The position numbers and the translations under genes are program-made. A stretch of DNA of 29,008 nucleotides, taken from contig JAETOP010000041.1 of assembly GCA_021771675.1 (NCBI GenBank), positions 1 to 29,008 of the forward strand, read 5' to 3'. This document shows positions 1-9,247 of the stretch, piece after piece (position 1 is the first letter of the stretch; each line of letters starts with the position of its first letter). The stretch comes from Oscillospiraceae bacterium. Its GTDB lineage: Bacteria > Bacillota_A > Clostridia > Oscillospirales > Oscillospiraceae. Under the pieces are notes generated by a model, which worked only from the letters and a program-made list of their open reading frames with translations, was not told the origin of the DNA and searched no databases.

Positions 1-447
1 TACCCCCGTATCCCGGATAGTACACACTACTCGCATATACTATCCGCTACTTTACGGGAGTATTGTTTCATACCGCAGGGCTTACTGCAAGTCGGTGTTA
101 GTTTTGACGCTTACGTATAAAGTGTATGATTTGAGATGTCTCAATTACATTGATAAGATAGTACTACCGCTATTAAGACGAGTAATGCTTCTAAGAAAGT
201 ACTCATAATAACACTTAATTTTCAAAAAGCACCTGACCGTTGATTTGGCCAGGTGCTTATTATATGTCATTGCTTCACTTTGACATAAAATGTGATAGCC
301 AAACCGAGATAAAGGAAACACAATGCCTGACAGAACAGGGTCCCTTTTATGGTTGGCTTATCATATAACCGTTTCCACGGTTGGATGCCGCGATCCGCCT
401 TCTGGTCAATGAATGTCATTGATTCATTCATTCATTGGAGGGCAACC
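1..447. other. Upstream intergenic / unresolved region
   Basis: No gene can be supported here. One forward frame is open from the window edge to a stop near 206, but its residues (rich in Leu, Arg and Tyr) match no family I recognise and may be chance. A hairpin lies at 227-258 (listed separately). The stretch from about 360 to 447 leads into the sigma-like gene. It carries a short run of ATTC/TTCA tandem units at about 420-435, just before a GGAGGG ribosome site at 436-441. Confidence 0.4.
222..262. terminator. Rho-independent terminator-like hairpin
   Basis: Perfect 9-bp inverted repeat AAGCACCTG (227-235) and CAGGTGCTT (250-258) around a 14-nt loop. Read on the minus strand the stem is followed by a run of five T, which is the better terminator. 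On the plus strand it is followed only by ATTATAT. It would end a minus-strand transcript, perhaps one reading out of the pseudogene to the right, or a gene beyond the left edge. Confidence 0.5.
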
Positions 448-870
448 ATGGAAAAAAGAAACCAATATTACCTGCGTATTGCGGGGAAAACATGAAGTTG
501 AGCGAGAAGTGTATCTCACGTATTATAAATTTGACCGACATGAGAGATACCTTAACGAAAAAGATAAAAATCACAATGTCCAGCTTTGCGACAATACCCA
601 ACTTGAACTTGCGGCTTCATCTGGTCAACTTGCTGACTCCGTGAATAACCCGGAAGACCAGTTGCTCCGAAAGCAAGAATATTGCCAGTTGTACTGTGCG
701 CTTGAGACTCTTTCAGAGACTGAGCGGAGTATGATTTTTGCTCTCTACTTTGGGGGAGAAACAGAGGCTGGCTTGTCCAAAGCATTTGGTATTTCGCAAT
801 CGGCTGTACATTACCGAAAGGAGAGAATTCTGAAGAAACTGAGAAATATTTTAAACAAATGGAGCCGATC
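448..870 (+). pseudogene. Frameshifted sigma-70 region 4-like protein (conjugative-element type)
   Basis: The natural start is ATG 448, with GGAGGG 7-8 nt upstream, giving MEKRNQYYLRIAGK. The frame then breaks at an A run (487-490). One A fewer would join it to the next frame, which continues HEVEREVYLTYYKFDRHERY and then a helix-turn-helix block (LSETERSMIFALYF ... GISQSAVHYRKERILKKL). This layout is typical of small sigma-70-like proteins carried by Tn916/Tn1549-type integrative elements. The native stop is missing: after about 866 the frame runs on into antisense of the neighbouring pseudogene, so the last few residues were lost at a junction. A partial paralogue lies at 28672-28881. The frameshift could be a sequencing indel; the lost stop is harder to explain that way. 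Confidence 0.7.
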
Positions 871-879
871 CAACCCATC

Positions 880-2158
880 GGTAATTGTGAGAAAGTGGTT
901 CCCTGCCCGCTGCTCCATGGACTCCACGGAGGCAAAGGCAATGTGGGGGGTGACGATGGTGTTGGGGCAGTTCAGCAGGGGATGGTCGGTGGGCAGGGGA
1001 GGCTACGTCTCAAAGACATCGCAGGCCGCTCCGGCAATCTCGCTCTTCTCCAGCGCCTCGGCCAGCGCCGCGGAATCCAGAACGCCGCCCCGGGCGGTGT
1101 TGATGAGGATGGCGCTTTTCTCATCAGGGAGAGCTGCTCCTTGCCGATCATGCCCTTCGTATCCGCCGTCAGGGGGCAGTGGAGGGACACGATGTCTGCC
1201 CGTTTCAGCAGTTCCTCCAGGGGTACCTGCTCATCGATAGCAGGGTCGGAGACGGTGCTTCTGTTGTAGGCCAGAACGGTGCAGCCGAAGGCCTTGCAGA
1301 GGGCGGCTACCTTTTTGCCGATGGCGCCGGCGCCCACGATGCCCACGGTCTTTCCCCACAAAAGACTCCCCCACCAGGCCGTCCTTGGTGCCGGCATTTC
1401 GGCAGCGCGCCTCGGTCTGGGGGACGTTCCGCAGCAGCTGAATCAATTCGTGATTATGACGGGAGGAATAGGTGAAAATGTACTTGCTGCCGTCTTTGCG
1501 AATGGAACTGGCCTCGAAAAACTCGTGGTTTGGGAAGCAACCCGGCCCTGCTTTTGGGAACAGAAGCTTAGGCTCTTTCCGAATGGTAACCATATCCTTT
1601 TCCAAAGCCACAACCACACCGCCATCGCTTCTCAGCTTTCGGAAGCCGCTGGCCAAGGCAGGAATGGACTGATAGAATCCAGAGTAGAGGTATACAGAGC
1701 CGTCATCGTCCACCAGTACGCCTGGATCGAAGGGAAACTGATCTCCATTTCTTCTTCCCCAAATCGTACCGTCCTTGTAATGGACATGGCCATAAAACTG
1801 AAAGGGACCAACGGGAGTCTCGCTGACGGCCACGCCGATCATGCCAAAAAAATCAAAAAGCATAATAAAGATAATATCTCCCATCCGTACCCTGCACCAC
1901 GTCCGGCGCAAACAGCAGATGCAGTCCCAGAGCGTTTTTGGGGTCCTGATTTCTTTTGTAAATAACACCTTCGTAGCGCCAATCCGCCAGATCATCCACC
2001 GGCGCTGACCAGCAGACATAGTCTCCAACGCAGAAGATGGGGGCGCCAAAATGGTCATGGGAGCCATAGAGATAGACTCGGTTATGAAATATCCGGGGCT
2101 CCCCATCGGGAATATATTCCCAGCTGGGAAGAAATGGATTCACTGCCTGCTGCTTCAT
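880..2158 (-). pseudogene. Chimeric pseudogene: GH43 glycosidase 5' half joined to 2-hydroxyacid dehydrogenase fragment
   Basis: Reading leftward from 2158, the first part is GH43-like: NPFLPSWEYIPDGEP, then PFDPGVLVDDDGSVYLYSGF and EFFEASSIRK, which carry the expected catalytic carboxylates. A T5 run (1855-1859) shifts the frame after LYYAF; with four T it continues as DFFGMIGVAVSETPVGPF. Around 1440-1452 (after YSSRHNHEL) the sequence changes, still in frame, to the NAD-binding half of a D-3-phosphoglycerate-dehydrogenase-like protein: LRNVPQTEARCRNAGTKDG, then GKTVGIVGAGAIGKKVAAL, SAILINTARGGVLD, CDVFET and VTPHIAFAS. That part has frameshifts near 1360 and 1116-1119 and a stop (TAG, 1003-1005) in CDVFET-PPLP. 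The dehydrogenase N-terminal domain and the GH43 C-terminal half are absent. Non-functional. Confidence 0.85.
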
Positions 2159-2236
2159 TTTTACCATCTGCTTTCTGTTTTTTACCATTGCGTATTATAC
2201 ACTGTGCGTGTCTGGTATGCAAGGCATGGAAGCATC

Positions 2237-2303
2237 AGGTTATGCTGCACAGAAATAAGGTTATGCGCATTCCCTTTCTCCTTGCTCACGGATGTATTAT
2301 TCT
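2237..2303 (+). promoter_or_regulatory. Predicted LytTR-controlled promoter P1
   Basis: Direct repeats AGGTTATGCTGC (2237-2248) and AGGTTATGCGCA (2258-2269) share nine identical leading bases at a 21-bp period. A -10 candidate TATTCT (2298-2303) begins 32 nt after the last base of the second TGC (2266). The -35 position (2275-2280, TTTCTC) is poor, as expected for an activator-dependent promoter. Transcription would start near 2310, about 23 nt before the rhamnosidase ATG. The same geometry recurs at three other promoters in the window. Confidence 0.75.
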
Positions 2304-2332
2304 GTTACAAGGATAAATAGGAGGCGTACAGC

Positions 2333-4666
2333 ATGAAAAACAAACTGACAAAAAAGGTTTTGTGCATGGCTCTGGCTGCGGCAAGTGTCTTTTCCCTGGT
2401 TGGCTGCGGACAGAATACAACCGTGGAAACAACGACGCCGGTGCAGACAGTGCAGCAGGCTCCGGAACGGGGAGAGCCTGATCGTTCCAATCTTCCCTAC
2501 TTGTCTGCAATCGAGGACTATCGCAAGAGTGATTGGACGGCCAACTGGATCTGGACCAAAAGCTGCAGCGATGACAGCTATGTGGCATTCCGTAAAACGG
2601 TTCCGGTGGATGCTGAGGTGACGGCTATGGCCTGTATCTCGGCGGTGGACAAGTATGTGCTGTTCCTCAATGGGGAGATGGTGGTACTGGATGGTTCCCT
2701 CAAGCGCGGCCCTACGCCCTATGACAGCTACTATGACGAGATTCCTTTGAATCTGAAGAAAGGCGAAAACACCATCGCCATGCTGGTTGCCTTCAATGGG
2801 CGTTCCGGTGACGGCTCCATTGTTCCGGTTGCACAGGATGATGAAGGGGACGACTATAATCAGGCGGGCATGATTTTTGAGATGGAAGTCCAGGGACAGC
2901 GAATCGTGTCGGATACCTCCTGGAAGGCAGCGAGGCATACCGGCTACAAGAATCGCGTCACTGCCGGTAAGGATTATCCCAATTATATGCAAATGTCCAT
3001 GCTGGCGGAGCGGAATCTCTATTTTGATGCCCGGGATGATCTTGGGGCTTTTATGGAACCTGGGTATGATGACAGTGCATGGGAAAATGCGGTGCTGATT
3101 GGCAAACCAGGAGAGCTGCCCTTTGGCGCACTGTACAGGGCAATGACGAATCCCATCAAGTATGATGGAATTACAGATTATGCAAACTCCGCCGATTATG
3201 TCGGCAGGGAATTGACAGAAGACACGACTTTGGAACTGATTCTACCCGGAAATATTCAGTTCACCCCGTATTTTGCGTTGGAAGCTCCTGCGGGAAAGCG
3301 GCTGACCATCTATACCGACAGCTATGTGGACAGCGACAACAATCCCAATTTCAAAGACACCTATGTTACTGCGGAGGGCTCACAGCAATTTGAGAATTAC
3401 GCATGGCGCAGCGGGTCAAAGCTTTATATCGAAGCAGAGGCCGGTGTGAAATTCACAGTACTGGGTTACCGCAAAAGTGAATTTAACGGCGAATGGGTCG
3501 GGGCGTTTTCTTCTGAAAATGAAGAACTGAATCAGCTCTGGCAGGAAAGCTTGAACACTGTTGCGATCTGTATGCGTGACACCTATATGGATTGCCCCGA
3601 ACGGGAACGGGGCCCTTATATGGGCGACGCATCCAACCAGATCGATGCCGCTCTCTACGGCTATGACCAGGGCGGCCTGGATATGACAAAGAAAGCAATC
3701 CTTGCCTGCATCGGCTGGACCACGGACACCGGTGCCATCCCCAGCCGGGCTCCCTCTGTGAAACCCCAGGAGATTCCCAACCAGAGCCTGGCGTTTATGA
3801 CCAGTGCTTACCATTACTGGCTGGCCTCCGGTGATGAAAAGACCATGACGGACTATTATCGTGTATTCGTCAACTATCTGAAGCTGTATGAAATGGAAAA
3901 CGGTTTGCCCGTTTACCGACCCGGTTCCTGGACATGGAACGATTGGGGCGATAAGATCGATGCCAATTTGCTTCAGGTCGGTTTCTATTATTATGCCCTG
4001 AACCTGACACAGAAGCTGGCTGCGGATTTGAGAATTGACGATGATGCGGCTTCCCTGACGGAACGGATGGAATCCATCAAGGCGAATTTCCGCGATGCCT
4101 ATTATACCCCTGCGGGCTTCAAGCACCCGGACAGCAAGTATATCGATGACCGAGCCAATGCCATGCTGGCGCTGTCCGGTTTGGCAGGGGAGGAGGACTA
4201 CGACCTGATCTGTGATGTCATTATGTCCACTTATGAAGCCAGCCCCTTCTGCGAGAAGTACGTCCTGGAAGCCCTGTGCGTTATGGGGCGGCAGGACCTG
4301 GCAGTCCAGAGAATGCTGGACAGGTATGACGGGATGCTGAAGGATGAATACGATACCCTCTGGGAAAAGTTCTCTGCACCCATCGGTACCTTCAACCATG
4401 GCTGGAGCGCAGCGCCTATGTATATCCTTTCAAAATATGTGGCGGGTATCCAGCCCACCTCCGGCGGCTACGAAACCTACGATATTGTGCCGTCAAATGT
4501 ATTGGATAGCTATTCCTGCTCCGCCTATACGCCCAAGGGCATTATCACGGTGAGGAAAGATGGCAATAACCTGACAGTCACAGCTGTCTCCGGCGGTACT
4601 CTGGTGCTTCCGGACGGCAGAGAGATACCCCTGCAGGAGGGGGAGCACACTTATTGTATGACATAA
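2333..4666 (+). CDS. Lipoprotein alpha-L-rhamnosidase, GH78
   Basis: 777-residue surface lipoprotein predicted to release terminal alpha-L-rhamnose. The start has RBS GGAGG 8 nt upstream. The signal peptide ends in lipobox LVGC (Cys25), followed by a Thr-rich linker. Residues about 60-330 form beta-sandwich modules; the (alpha/alpha)6 barrel follows. The hallmark motif is DCPERERGPYMGD: Asp420, Glu425 and Asp432 have the same spacing as the catalytic-site residues Asp567, Glu572 and Asp579 of Bacillus RhaB. Glu678 in DTLWEKF is the likely partner of its Glu841, and GTFNHGWSAAP follows. It is the first gene of the P1 operon and is followed 17 nt later by a GH3 gene. The motif is a variant (RERGPYMGD instead of the common RDERxGWxGD), so related GH78-like specificities are possible. 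The family call is firm; the substrate is inferred. Confidence 0.88.
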   Translation: MKNKLTKKVLCMALAAASVFSLVGCGQNTTVETTTPVQTVQQAPERGEPDRSNLPYLSAIEDYRKSDWTANWIWTKSCSDDSYVAFRKTVPVDAEVTAMACISAVDKYVLFLNGEMVVLDGSLKRGPTPYDSYYDEIPLNLKKGENTIAMLVAFNGRSGDGSIVPVAQDDEGDDYNQAGMIFEMEVQGQRIVSDTSWKAARHTGYKNRVTAGKDYPNYMQMSMLAERNLYFDARDDLGAFMEPGYDDSAWENAVLIGKPGELPFGALYRAMTNPIKYDGITDYANSADYVGRELTEDTTLELILPGNIQFTPYFALEAPAGKRLTIYTDSYVDSDNNPNFKDTYVTAEGSQQFENYAWRSGSKLYIEAEAGVKFTVLGYRKSEFNGEWVGAFSSENEELNQLWQESLNTVAICMRDTYMDCPERERGPYMGDASNQIDAALYGYDQGGLDMTKKAILACIGWTTDTGAIPSRAPSVKPQEIPNQSLAFMTSAYHYWLASGDEKTMTDYYRVFVNYLKLYEMENGLPVYRPGSWTWNDWGDKIDANLLQVGFYYYALNLTQKLAADLRIDDDAASLTERMESIKANFRDAYYTPAGFKHPDSKYIDDRANAMLALSGLAGEEDYDLICDVIMSTYEASPFCEKYVLEALCVMGRQDLAVQRMLDRYDGMLKDEYDTLWEKFSAPIGTFNHGWSAAPMYILSKYVAGIQPTSGGYETYDIVPSNVLDSYSCSAYTPKGIITVRKDGNNLTVTAVSGGTLVLPDGREIPLQEGEHTYCMT

Positions 4667-4683
4667 ATCTGGGAGGTATAAAG

Positions 4684-7638
4684 GTGAAAAAGAAAAATCC
4701 ATGGATTCCGGTTGCAGCGATTCTGGCACTGTTAAGCATCGTTCTAACTGCAGCCATTCCGGTGACGGCTTATTATGAAACAATGATTAATGCGGCGCTG
4801 AATGCACAGACGCAGAAAATCATTCCCGGAGAGAACGCACAGATTTTCTACTGGACCGATTATGAGTCGGAAGAGGAACTGGTAGCCAACGATATGGCTG
4901 TTTGCCGCCAGGTTGAGGCGGAAGGAGCGGCGCTGCTGGTCAACAGAAACAATGCACTGCCCCTGGCTGCAGATTCCAAAATGTCCCTGTTTTCTCAGTC
5001 TGCTGCGGACCCGGTTCTGACGGGAATCGGCTCCGCCTTTATGGCGACTGGAGATGCGGTAAGCCTGTATGCGGCTCTGCAGGACAGCTTTTCTTCCGGT
5101 TGTGTCAATCAGGAACTCTGGAAGTTTTATAAGACCTCCGGATACAAACGTGTCAACGCAAAGCTTTCCGGCGGAAGCCCGGATCAGTATCGGATCAACG
5201 AGATTCCGTGGGAGAAATATCCCGAAGCTGTGAAGGCGACCTTCCCGGATTACGGTGACGCTGCAATTGTGCTCCTTTCCCGTTCTTCGGGTGAGGGTGC
5301 CGATCTTCCGTATGGTCTGGAAGCACTGCAGCCCTATATGACCGATGGCGATTATCTGCAGCTTTGCGCAGAGGAGCGGGAGCTGCTGGAAAATCTGACC
5401 CGACTGAAGCAGGAGGGAGTCTTTAAAAAGATTATTGTCCTGCTCAACTCCTCCAGCACACTGCAACTGGATTTCCTGGATGATTATGAGATAGATGCAT
5501 TGCTGTGGGTTGGAAATCTGGGGCTGAATGGTATTCCTGCAGTGGCGGATATCCTGGCTGGAAAGGTCAACCCCTCGGGGCGGATCGTGGATACCTTCCA
5601 GAAAGATAATCATGCATCTCCGGCCATGCAGAACTATGATGCTTTCGCTTATGTCAATGCAGAGGAGCTTGGCCTTGCCGAGGCTCAGAACAACAACGAT
5701 TCCGGTATTGATAAATGTAATATGAATTATGTTGTCTATCAGGAAGGCATTTATGTGGGCTACCGTTATTTCGAGACCCGCTATGAGGATTTTGTGCTGG
5801 GGCAGGGGAATGCGGGAGATTTCCGCTATGAGGATGTGGTAGCCTTCCCCTTCGGAAGCGGTCTCAGCTATACCACCTTCGCCTATTCCAATTTCCAAAT
5901 CAAAGACTGTGGGAATACCATTGTTGCGGAGGTGGATGTGACCAATACCGGGAGCGTAGATGGAAAGCATACGGTTCAGATCTATTTCCAGTCCCCTTAC
6001 ACCCAATATGATCGGGATAATGGCGTGGAAAAAGCCTCCGTTGAGATCTGTGGCTTTGATAAGAAAATGATCGAAGCTGGAAAAACAGAGCATTATGTCA
6101 TCGAGATACGCAAGGATGATTTGACCAGCTATGACAGCAATCTAGCCAGGACCTATATCATGGATGCCGGAGATTATTATTTCACAGTTGGAACAGATGC
6201 ACACAATGCAATCAATAACATCCTTGCGGCAAAGGGTGCAGACTCTGCCCGTATGAGTGGCAACGGAAACCCGGCGCTCACTGCAGTCTGGTCGGTGGAC
6301 ACTTTGGACACGACAACTTATGCGGTGTCTTCCTATACAGGGGAGGCAATCACCAATCAGTTTGACAATGCAGACCTGAATTACTATGCAGGTGCTGACG
6401 GCCAAACCGTGACCTATTTATCCCGCAGGGATTGGGTCGGTACCTATCCTACGCCCCAGAAGCTGTATGTTTCGGATGCTATGTGGGCGGACGGTCTTAC
6501 CCACAATGCGGATGAACGGACAGCAATTGTTGAAAGAATGAAAGAGCGGTATTGGGCGGATGCGCAGGTTCCCCAATCCGGAATCTCCGGAAGCCTGAAG
6601 GCAATTGATTTCGTGGAAACGGATTACGAGAATACAGCATGGGATGATCTCATCAGTCAGATCGAATATGCGGATATGCTGGATACCATCTACAATGGTG
6701 CCTACAACACACATGCGCTCCCGGCGATTAACCTGCCGGCTACCATGGAGGCGGATGGTCCCACCGGTTATACCAAGAGCCTGATGGGCGGTGCCAGCGG
6801 TATGGCGTTTACCTCGGAGGATGTTATCGCGGCTTCCTACTCCCGGGAGCTGGCCCGGCTGGTCGGTGAATGCATGGGCGAAGACATGATGCACAGCAAC
6901 CAAAATGACGATAAAACTTCAGTCGTCGGAATCTATGCCCCGGGACTGAACATTCACCGGAGCCAGTATCTGGGTAGACATAACGAATACTACTCCGAGG
7001 ATGGATGGCTGGCCGGAGAAATTGCGGCTGCTCAGGTGCAGGGGATCCGCAGTAAAGGGGCGCTGGCATTTGTCAAACATTTTGCTCTGAATGACCAGGA
7101 GGAGGGCCGTTACGGCATCAGCGTATGGGCCAATGAACAGTCTATCCGTGAGCTCTATCTGGAAGCCTTCGAGGGGGCGATTCGCGGCGGTGCCATGAAT
7201 GTTATGTCCAGCTTCAACCGGATTGGTGTCGTTTGGAGCGGAAGCCACTACGGTCTGATGACCGAAGTCCTGAGAAAGGAATGGGGCATGCAGGGAGCTG
7301 CGATCACGGATATGTCCATGAATGCAAAATGGATGGATTATCGGATGGGTCTGCTGGCAGGCCAGGATTTCTGGTGCGGACAGAAGGGTAACATGGGCAC
7401 CTTGGACAACAGCGAAAATGACCCGGCTATTGCAAGCGCTGTCCACAATGCTATGAAAAATATTGTGTATTCCGTGACCCGTACCAATGCGATGAATGTA
7501 GGAGATGCTGTGGTTCTAACAGTTACACCAGTGTGGAAGACCGCACTTTATACAGTCGTCTGTGTGTTCTGGGTGATGACTGCTGCAGCAGTTGTACTGG
7601 TACTGGGCAGAAAAAAGAAAAATAAGGCTGTTTCTTAA
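4684..7638 (+). CDS. Membrane-anchored circularly permuted GH3 glycosidase (paralogue 1)
   Basis: 984 residues, start GTG 4684 chosen because GGGAGG lies 7 nt upstream. Predicted exo-beta-glycosidase, probably beta-glucosidase-like, outside the cell. Domain order is reversed: N-terminal membrane helix (about 6-28), the alpha/beta sandwich domain with SRSSGEGADLP (Glu204, candidate acid/base), a fibronectin-III-like domain (AFPFGSGLSYTTF onward), then the TIM-barrel domain with VKHFALND and nucleophile Asp876 in AAITDMS, and a C-terminal helix ending in RKKKNK. The same permuted order is known in beta-glucosidases of Ruminococcus albus and Butyrivibrio fibrisolvens. It is closest to the GH3 at 16631. 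Oddity: the usual GRNFEYYSED motif reads GRHNEYYSED (Arg765-His766-Asn767), which may change sugar recognition. Second gene of the P1 operon. Confidence 0.87.
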   Translation: MKKKNPWIPVAAILALLSIVLTAAIPVTAYYETMINAALNAQTQKIIPGENAQIFYWTDYESEEELVANDMAVCRQVEAEGAALLVNRNNALPLAADSKMSLFSQSAADPVLTGIGSAFMATGDAVSLYAALQDSFSSGCVNQELWKFYKTSGYKRVNAKLSGGSPDQYRINEIPWEKYPEAVKATFPDYGDAAIVLLSRSSGEGADLPYGLEALQPYMTDGDYLQLCAEERELLENLTRLKQEGVFKKIIVLLNSSSTLQLDFLDDYEIDALLWVGNLGLNGIPAVADILAGKVNPSGRIVDTFQKDNHASPAMQNYDAFAYVNAEELGLAEAQNNNDSGIDKCNMNYVVYQEGIYVGYRYFETRYEDFVLGQGNAGDFRYEDVVAFPFGSGLSYTTFAYSNFQIKDCGNTIVAEVDVTNTGSVDGKHTVQIYFQSPYTQYDRDNGVEKASVEICGFDKKMIEAGKTEHYVIEIRKDDLTSYDSNLARTYIMDAGDYYFTVGTDAHNAINNILAAKGADSARMSGNGNPALTAVWSVDTLDTTTYAVSSYTGEAITNQFDNADLNYYAGADGQTVTYLSRRDWVGTYPTPQKLYVSDAMWADGLTHNADERTAIVERMKERYWADAQVPQSGISGSLKAIDFVETDYENTAWDDLISQIEYADMLDTIYNGAYNTHALPAINLPATMEADGPTGYTKSLMGGASGMAFTSEDVIAASYSRELARLVGECMGEDMMHSNQNDDKTSVVGIYAPGLNIHRSQYLGRHNEYYSEDGWLAGEIAAAQVQGIRSKGALAFVKHFALNDQEEGRYGISVWANEQSIRELYLEAFEGAIRGGAMNVMSSFNRIGVVWSGSHYGLMTEVLRKEWGMQGAAITDMSMNAKWMDYRMGLLAGQDFWCGQKGNMGTLDNSENDPAIASAVHNAMKNIVYSVTRTNAMNVGDAVVLTVTPVWKTALYTVVCVFWVMTAAAVVLVLGRKKKNKAVS

Positions 7639-7689
7639 TTCGGATCAACGATTCCTTCCGGCCAGTATGAAACATAACTATTTACACCT

Positions 7690-7852
7690 GGCGACCTCTA
7701 AAAACTGCTTTTTGCGGTTTTGGGCGAGAGATTTTGTTCTAACAAAAGTTTTGGAAATCCCGGAATACTTTGTGTATTGCGGGATTTTCAAAACGTATTG
7801 TTAGGGCAAAAGATCCGTCCAAAACCCAAAAGGGCAGTTTTTAGAGGTGCCC
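7690..7852. repeat. MITE-like 163-bp palindromic element with TSD
   Basis: The terminal inverted repeats are GGCGACCTCTAAAAACTGC at the left and, at the right, the complement of GGGCACCTCTAAAAACTGC (17 of 19 match). The interior folds on itself through several nested arms (TTTTG/CAAAA, TAACAA/TTGTTA, AAATCCCG/CGGGATTT) to an apex AATACTTTGTGTATT. The direct repeat ACCT flanks both sides (7686-7689 and 7853-7856), consistent with a 4-bp target-site duplication. It has no coding capacity. It sits between the convergent GH3 and kinase genes. A divergent relative lies at 28891-29008. The terminal sequence suggests mobilisation by a DDE transposase acting in trans; the family is not determined. 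Confidence 0.8.
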
Positions 7853-7860
7853 ACCTATAA

Positions 7861-7907
7861 ATAACAAATGGAGGGTATTCCATCTCAGGAAACCCTCCAT
7901 TTGTTAT
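7861..7907. terminator. Bidirectional terminator between convergent operons
   Basis: Perfect 15-bp inverted repeat, ATAACAAATGGAGGG (7861-7875) against CCCTCCATTTGTTAT (7893-7907), with a 17-nt loop. It overlaps the kinase stop codon on the minus strand. There is a U-rich but imperfect tail on both sides. It probably ends the minus-strand kinase operon, and the plus-strand GH78-GH3 transcript if that passes the palindromic element. Confidence 0.75.
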
Positions 7908-9247
7908 TTCTCCATTGGAAAGAAAACTCGTAGAAAGAACATATTCTCCTGTATCGTGGCTTCGATGTTACCGCCATACTGTCGGGCAATGTACTTGATG
8001 CTCTTGATTCCGTAGCCGTGGAGGGCCTGATCCGGTTTGGTGGTGGTGATTGTTCCGTCTGCCAGGATTGGATTACCGTCAAAATAATTGGATTCCTCAA
8101 TGACAATGCCGCTGCTGGTACGCTGACAGTTGAGAGAAATAATACGAAGCTCTTCCGGCACCTTTTGCACGGCTTCAATTGCATTGTCCATGATATTTCC
8201 GAATATGGAGTAGGTTTGCACCGGTGTCAAGAAGGAAAGCAGGGAGCCGTCAACCATGGTGCAGAACTGGATTCCCTGATTTGTACAGACGAGATTCTTT
8301 TCGGACAGCACCACATCCAGCACGTCGTTACCGGTTTTGACCCGGGAATCATAAACGCTGATTGCGTTTCGAAGCTGGTTGATTTCTTCCTGGTTCAGCT
8401 TGTTTTCGATGCGGCAAAGGATGTGCTTGAGATCATGGCATTTCAGACTGATGGCATCCATGCTCGCTTTGACGGATTCGTACTGGGCTTGATCCTGCTT
8501 CCACAGCTGCTGGAGGACTTCCAGCTGGTGGGACTTTTCATTTTGTGAAAAGATACCGGAGCAAAACACAAGAATGACGGAGCAGAGGGCGATGACAAAG
8601 GTTTTGATGGTGATACTCAGTAATAGATTATCTCCTTCAAACGTGCGGGAAACGCAAACCAGCACATTAATGGTGAAAACGACATTTACGGAAAGCAGTG
8701 CGATTCCCCTTGTGGTTTCCTTGTCCCGCCGCAGAGAGGCTTTGGGATGAAGAAACCGGGAAATCAGAACATATGCGACAATATGATAGAGAAAAAACAG
8801 GATCCATTCCCAACCTTGGATGTCTGCCACGCTGGGATGGAACAGCGATATCGTTGCCTTGTCGTTAATACCCAGCAGATTCTGGATCAGCGGATACAGC
8901 TTTCCAACCAGCTGATGAGTGACCTCGCCGGAGCAGAATACAATCAATGTATCTTCCAGACTTCCTTGGAAGATGCCAATGGTGTAGAGCAGACAGTACG
9001 CAGTAATGGCCAAATAGCACAGGAGCCTTGAGAGCAGGGTGCCCGCATGGGTGTTGTAGATTGCAAGTCCATAAAACAACGAAATCCCCAAGGCCTCAAA
9101 AAACAGAATTCGCAGAAGAAAAAACCGTCTGCGTTTCAGATTCCGGGCGAACAGGGAAATGCAGAGCTGTGTTTCCAAAAAGGTGAGCAGCAGGCTGGAG
9201 GCTTCCATTGCATAGGGCCCCAACAGGGTAAATATTTTACGCATCAT
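7904..9247 (-). CDS. AgrC-like (HPK10-type) sensor histidine kinase
   Basis: 447-residue membrane kinase. About the first 220 residues contain six or so hydrophobic helices, the usual sensor of AgrC/ComD/VirK-type kinases. A coiled region follows, then the phosphoacceptor box SLKCHDLKHIL (His271), the N box GNIMDNAIEAV and a glycine-rich ATP-lid segment GYGIKSIKYIARQYGG ending near the C terminus. The start ATG overlaps the regulator stop (ATGA), so the two are translationally coupled. Kinases of this family usually sense peptides or other extracellular cues and phosphorylate a LytTR regulator. No agrB- or agrD-like gene is visible nearby, so the ligand is unknown; a glycan-derived signal or a partner lipoprotein are possibilities. 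Its position inside the glycosidase locus implies local control. Confidence 0.9.
   Translation of the reverse strand: MMRKIFTLLGPYAMEASSLLLTFLETQLCISLFARNLKRRRFFLLRILFFEALGISLFYGLAIYNTHAGTLLSRLLCYLAITAYCLLYTIGIFQGSLEDTLIVFCSGEVTHQLVGKLYPLIQNLLGINDKATISLFHPSVADIQGWEWILFFLYHIVAYVLISRFLHPKASLRRDKETTRGIALLSVNVVFTINVLVCVSRTFEGDNLLLSITIKTFVIALCSVILVFCSGIFSQNEKSHQLEVLQQLWKQDQAQYESVKASMDAISLKCHDLKHILCRIENKLNQEEINQLRNAISVYDSRVKTGNDVLDVVLSEKNLVCTNQGIQFCTMVDGSLLSFLTPVQTYSIFGNIMDNAIEAVQKVPEELRIISLNCQRTSSGIVIEESNYFDGNPILADGTITTTKPDQALHGYGIKSIKYIARQYGGNIEATIQENMFFLRVFFPMEK

Noticed and set aside
2..206. Forward frame open from the window edge to about 206
   Set aside because: No recognisable motif and unusual composition; too short to separate from chance, so not called as a gene.
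7592..7804. 70-codon open frame after the GH3 gene
   Set aside because: It starts inside the GH3 3' end and runs through the palindromic element; no ribosome site and no protein-like composition.
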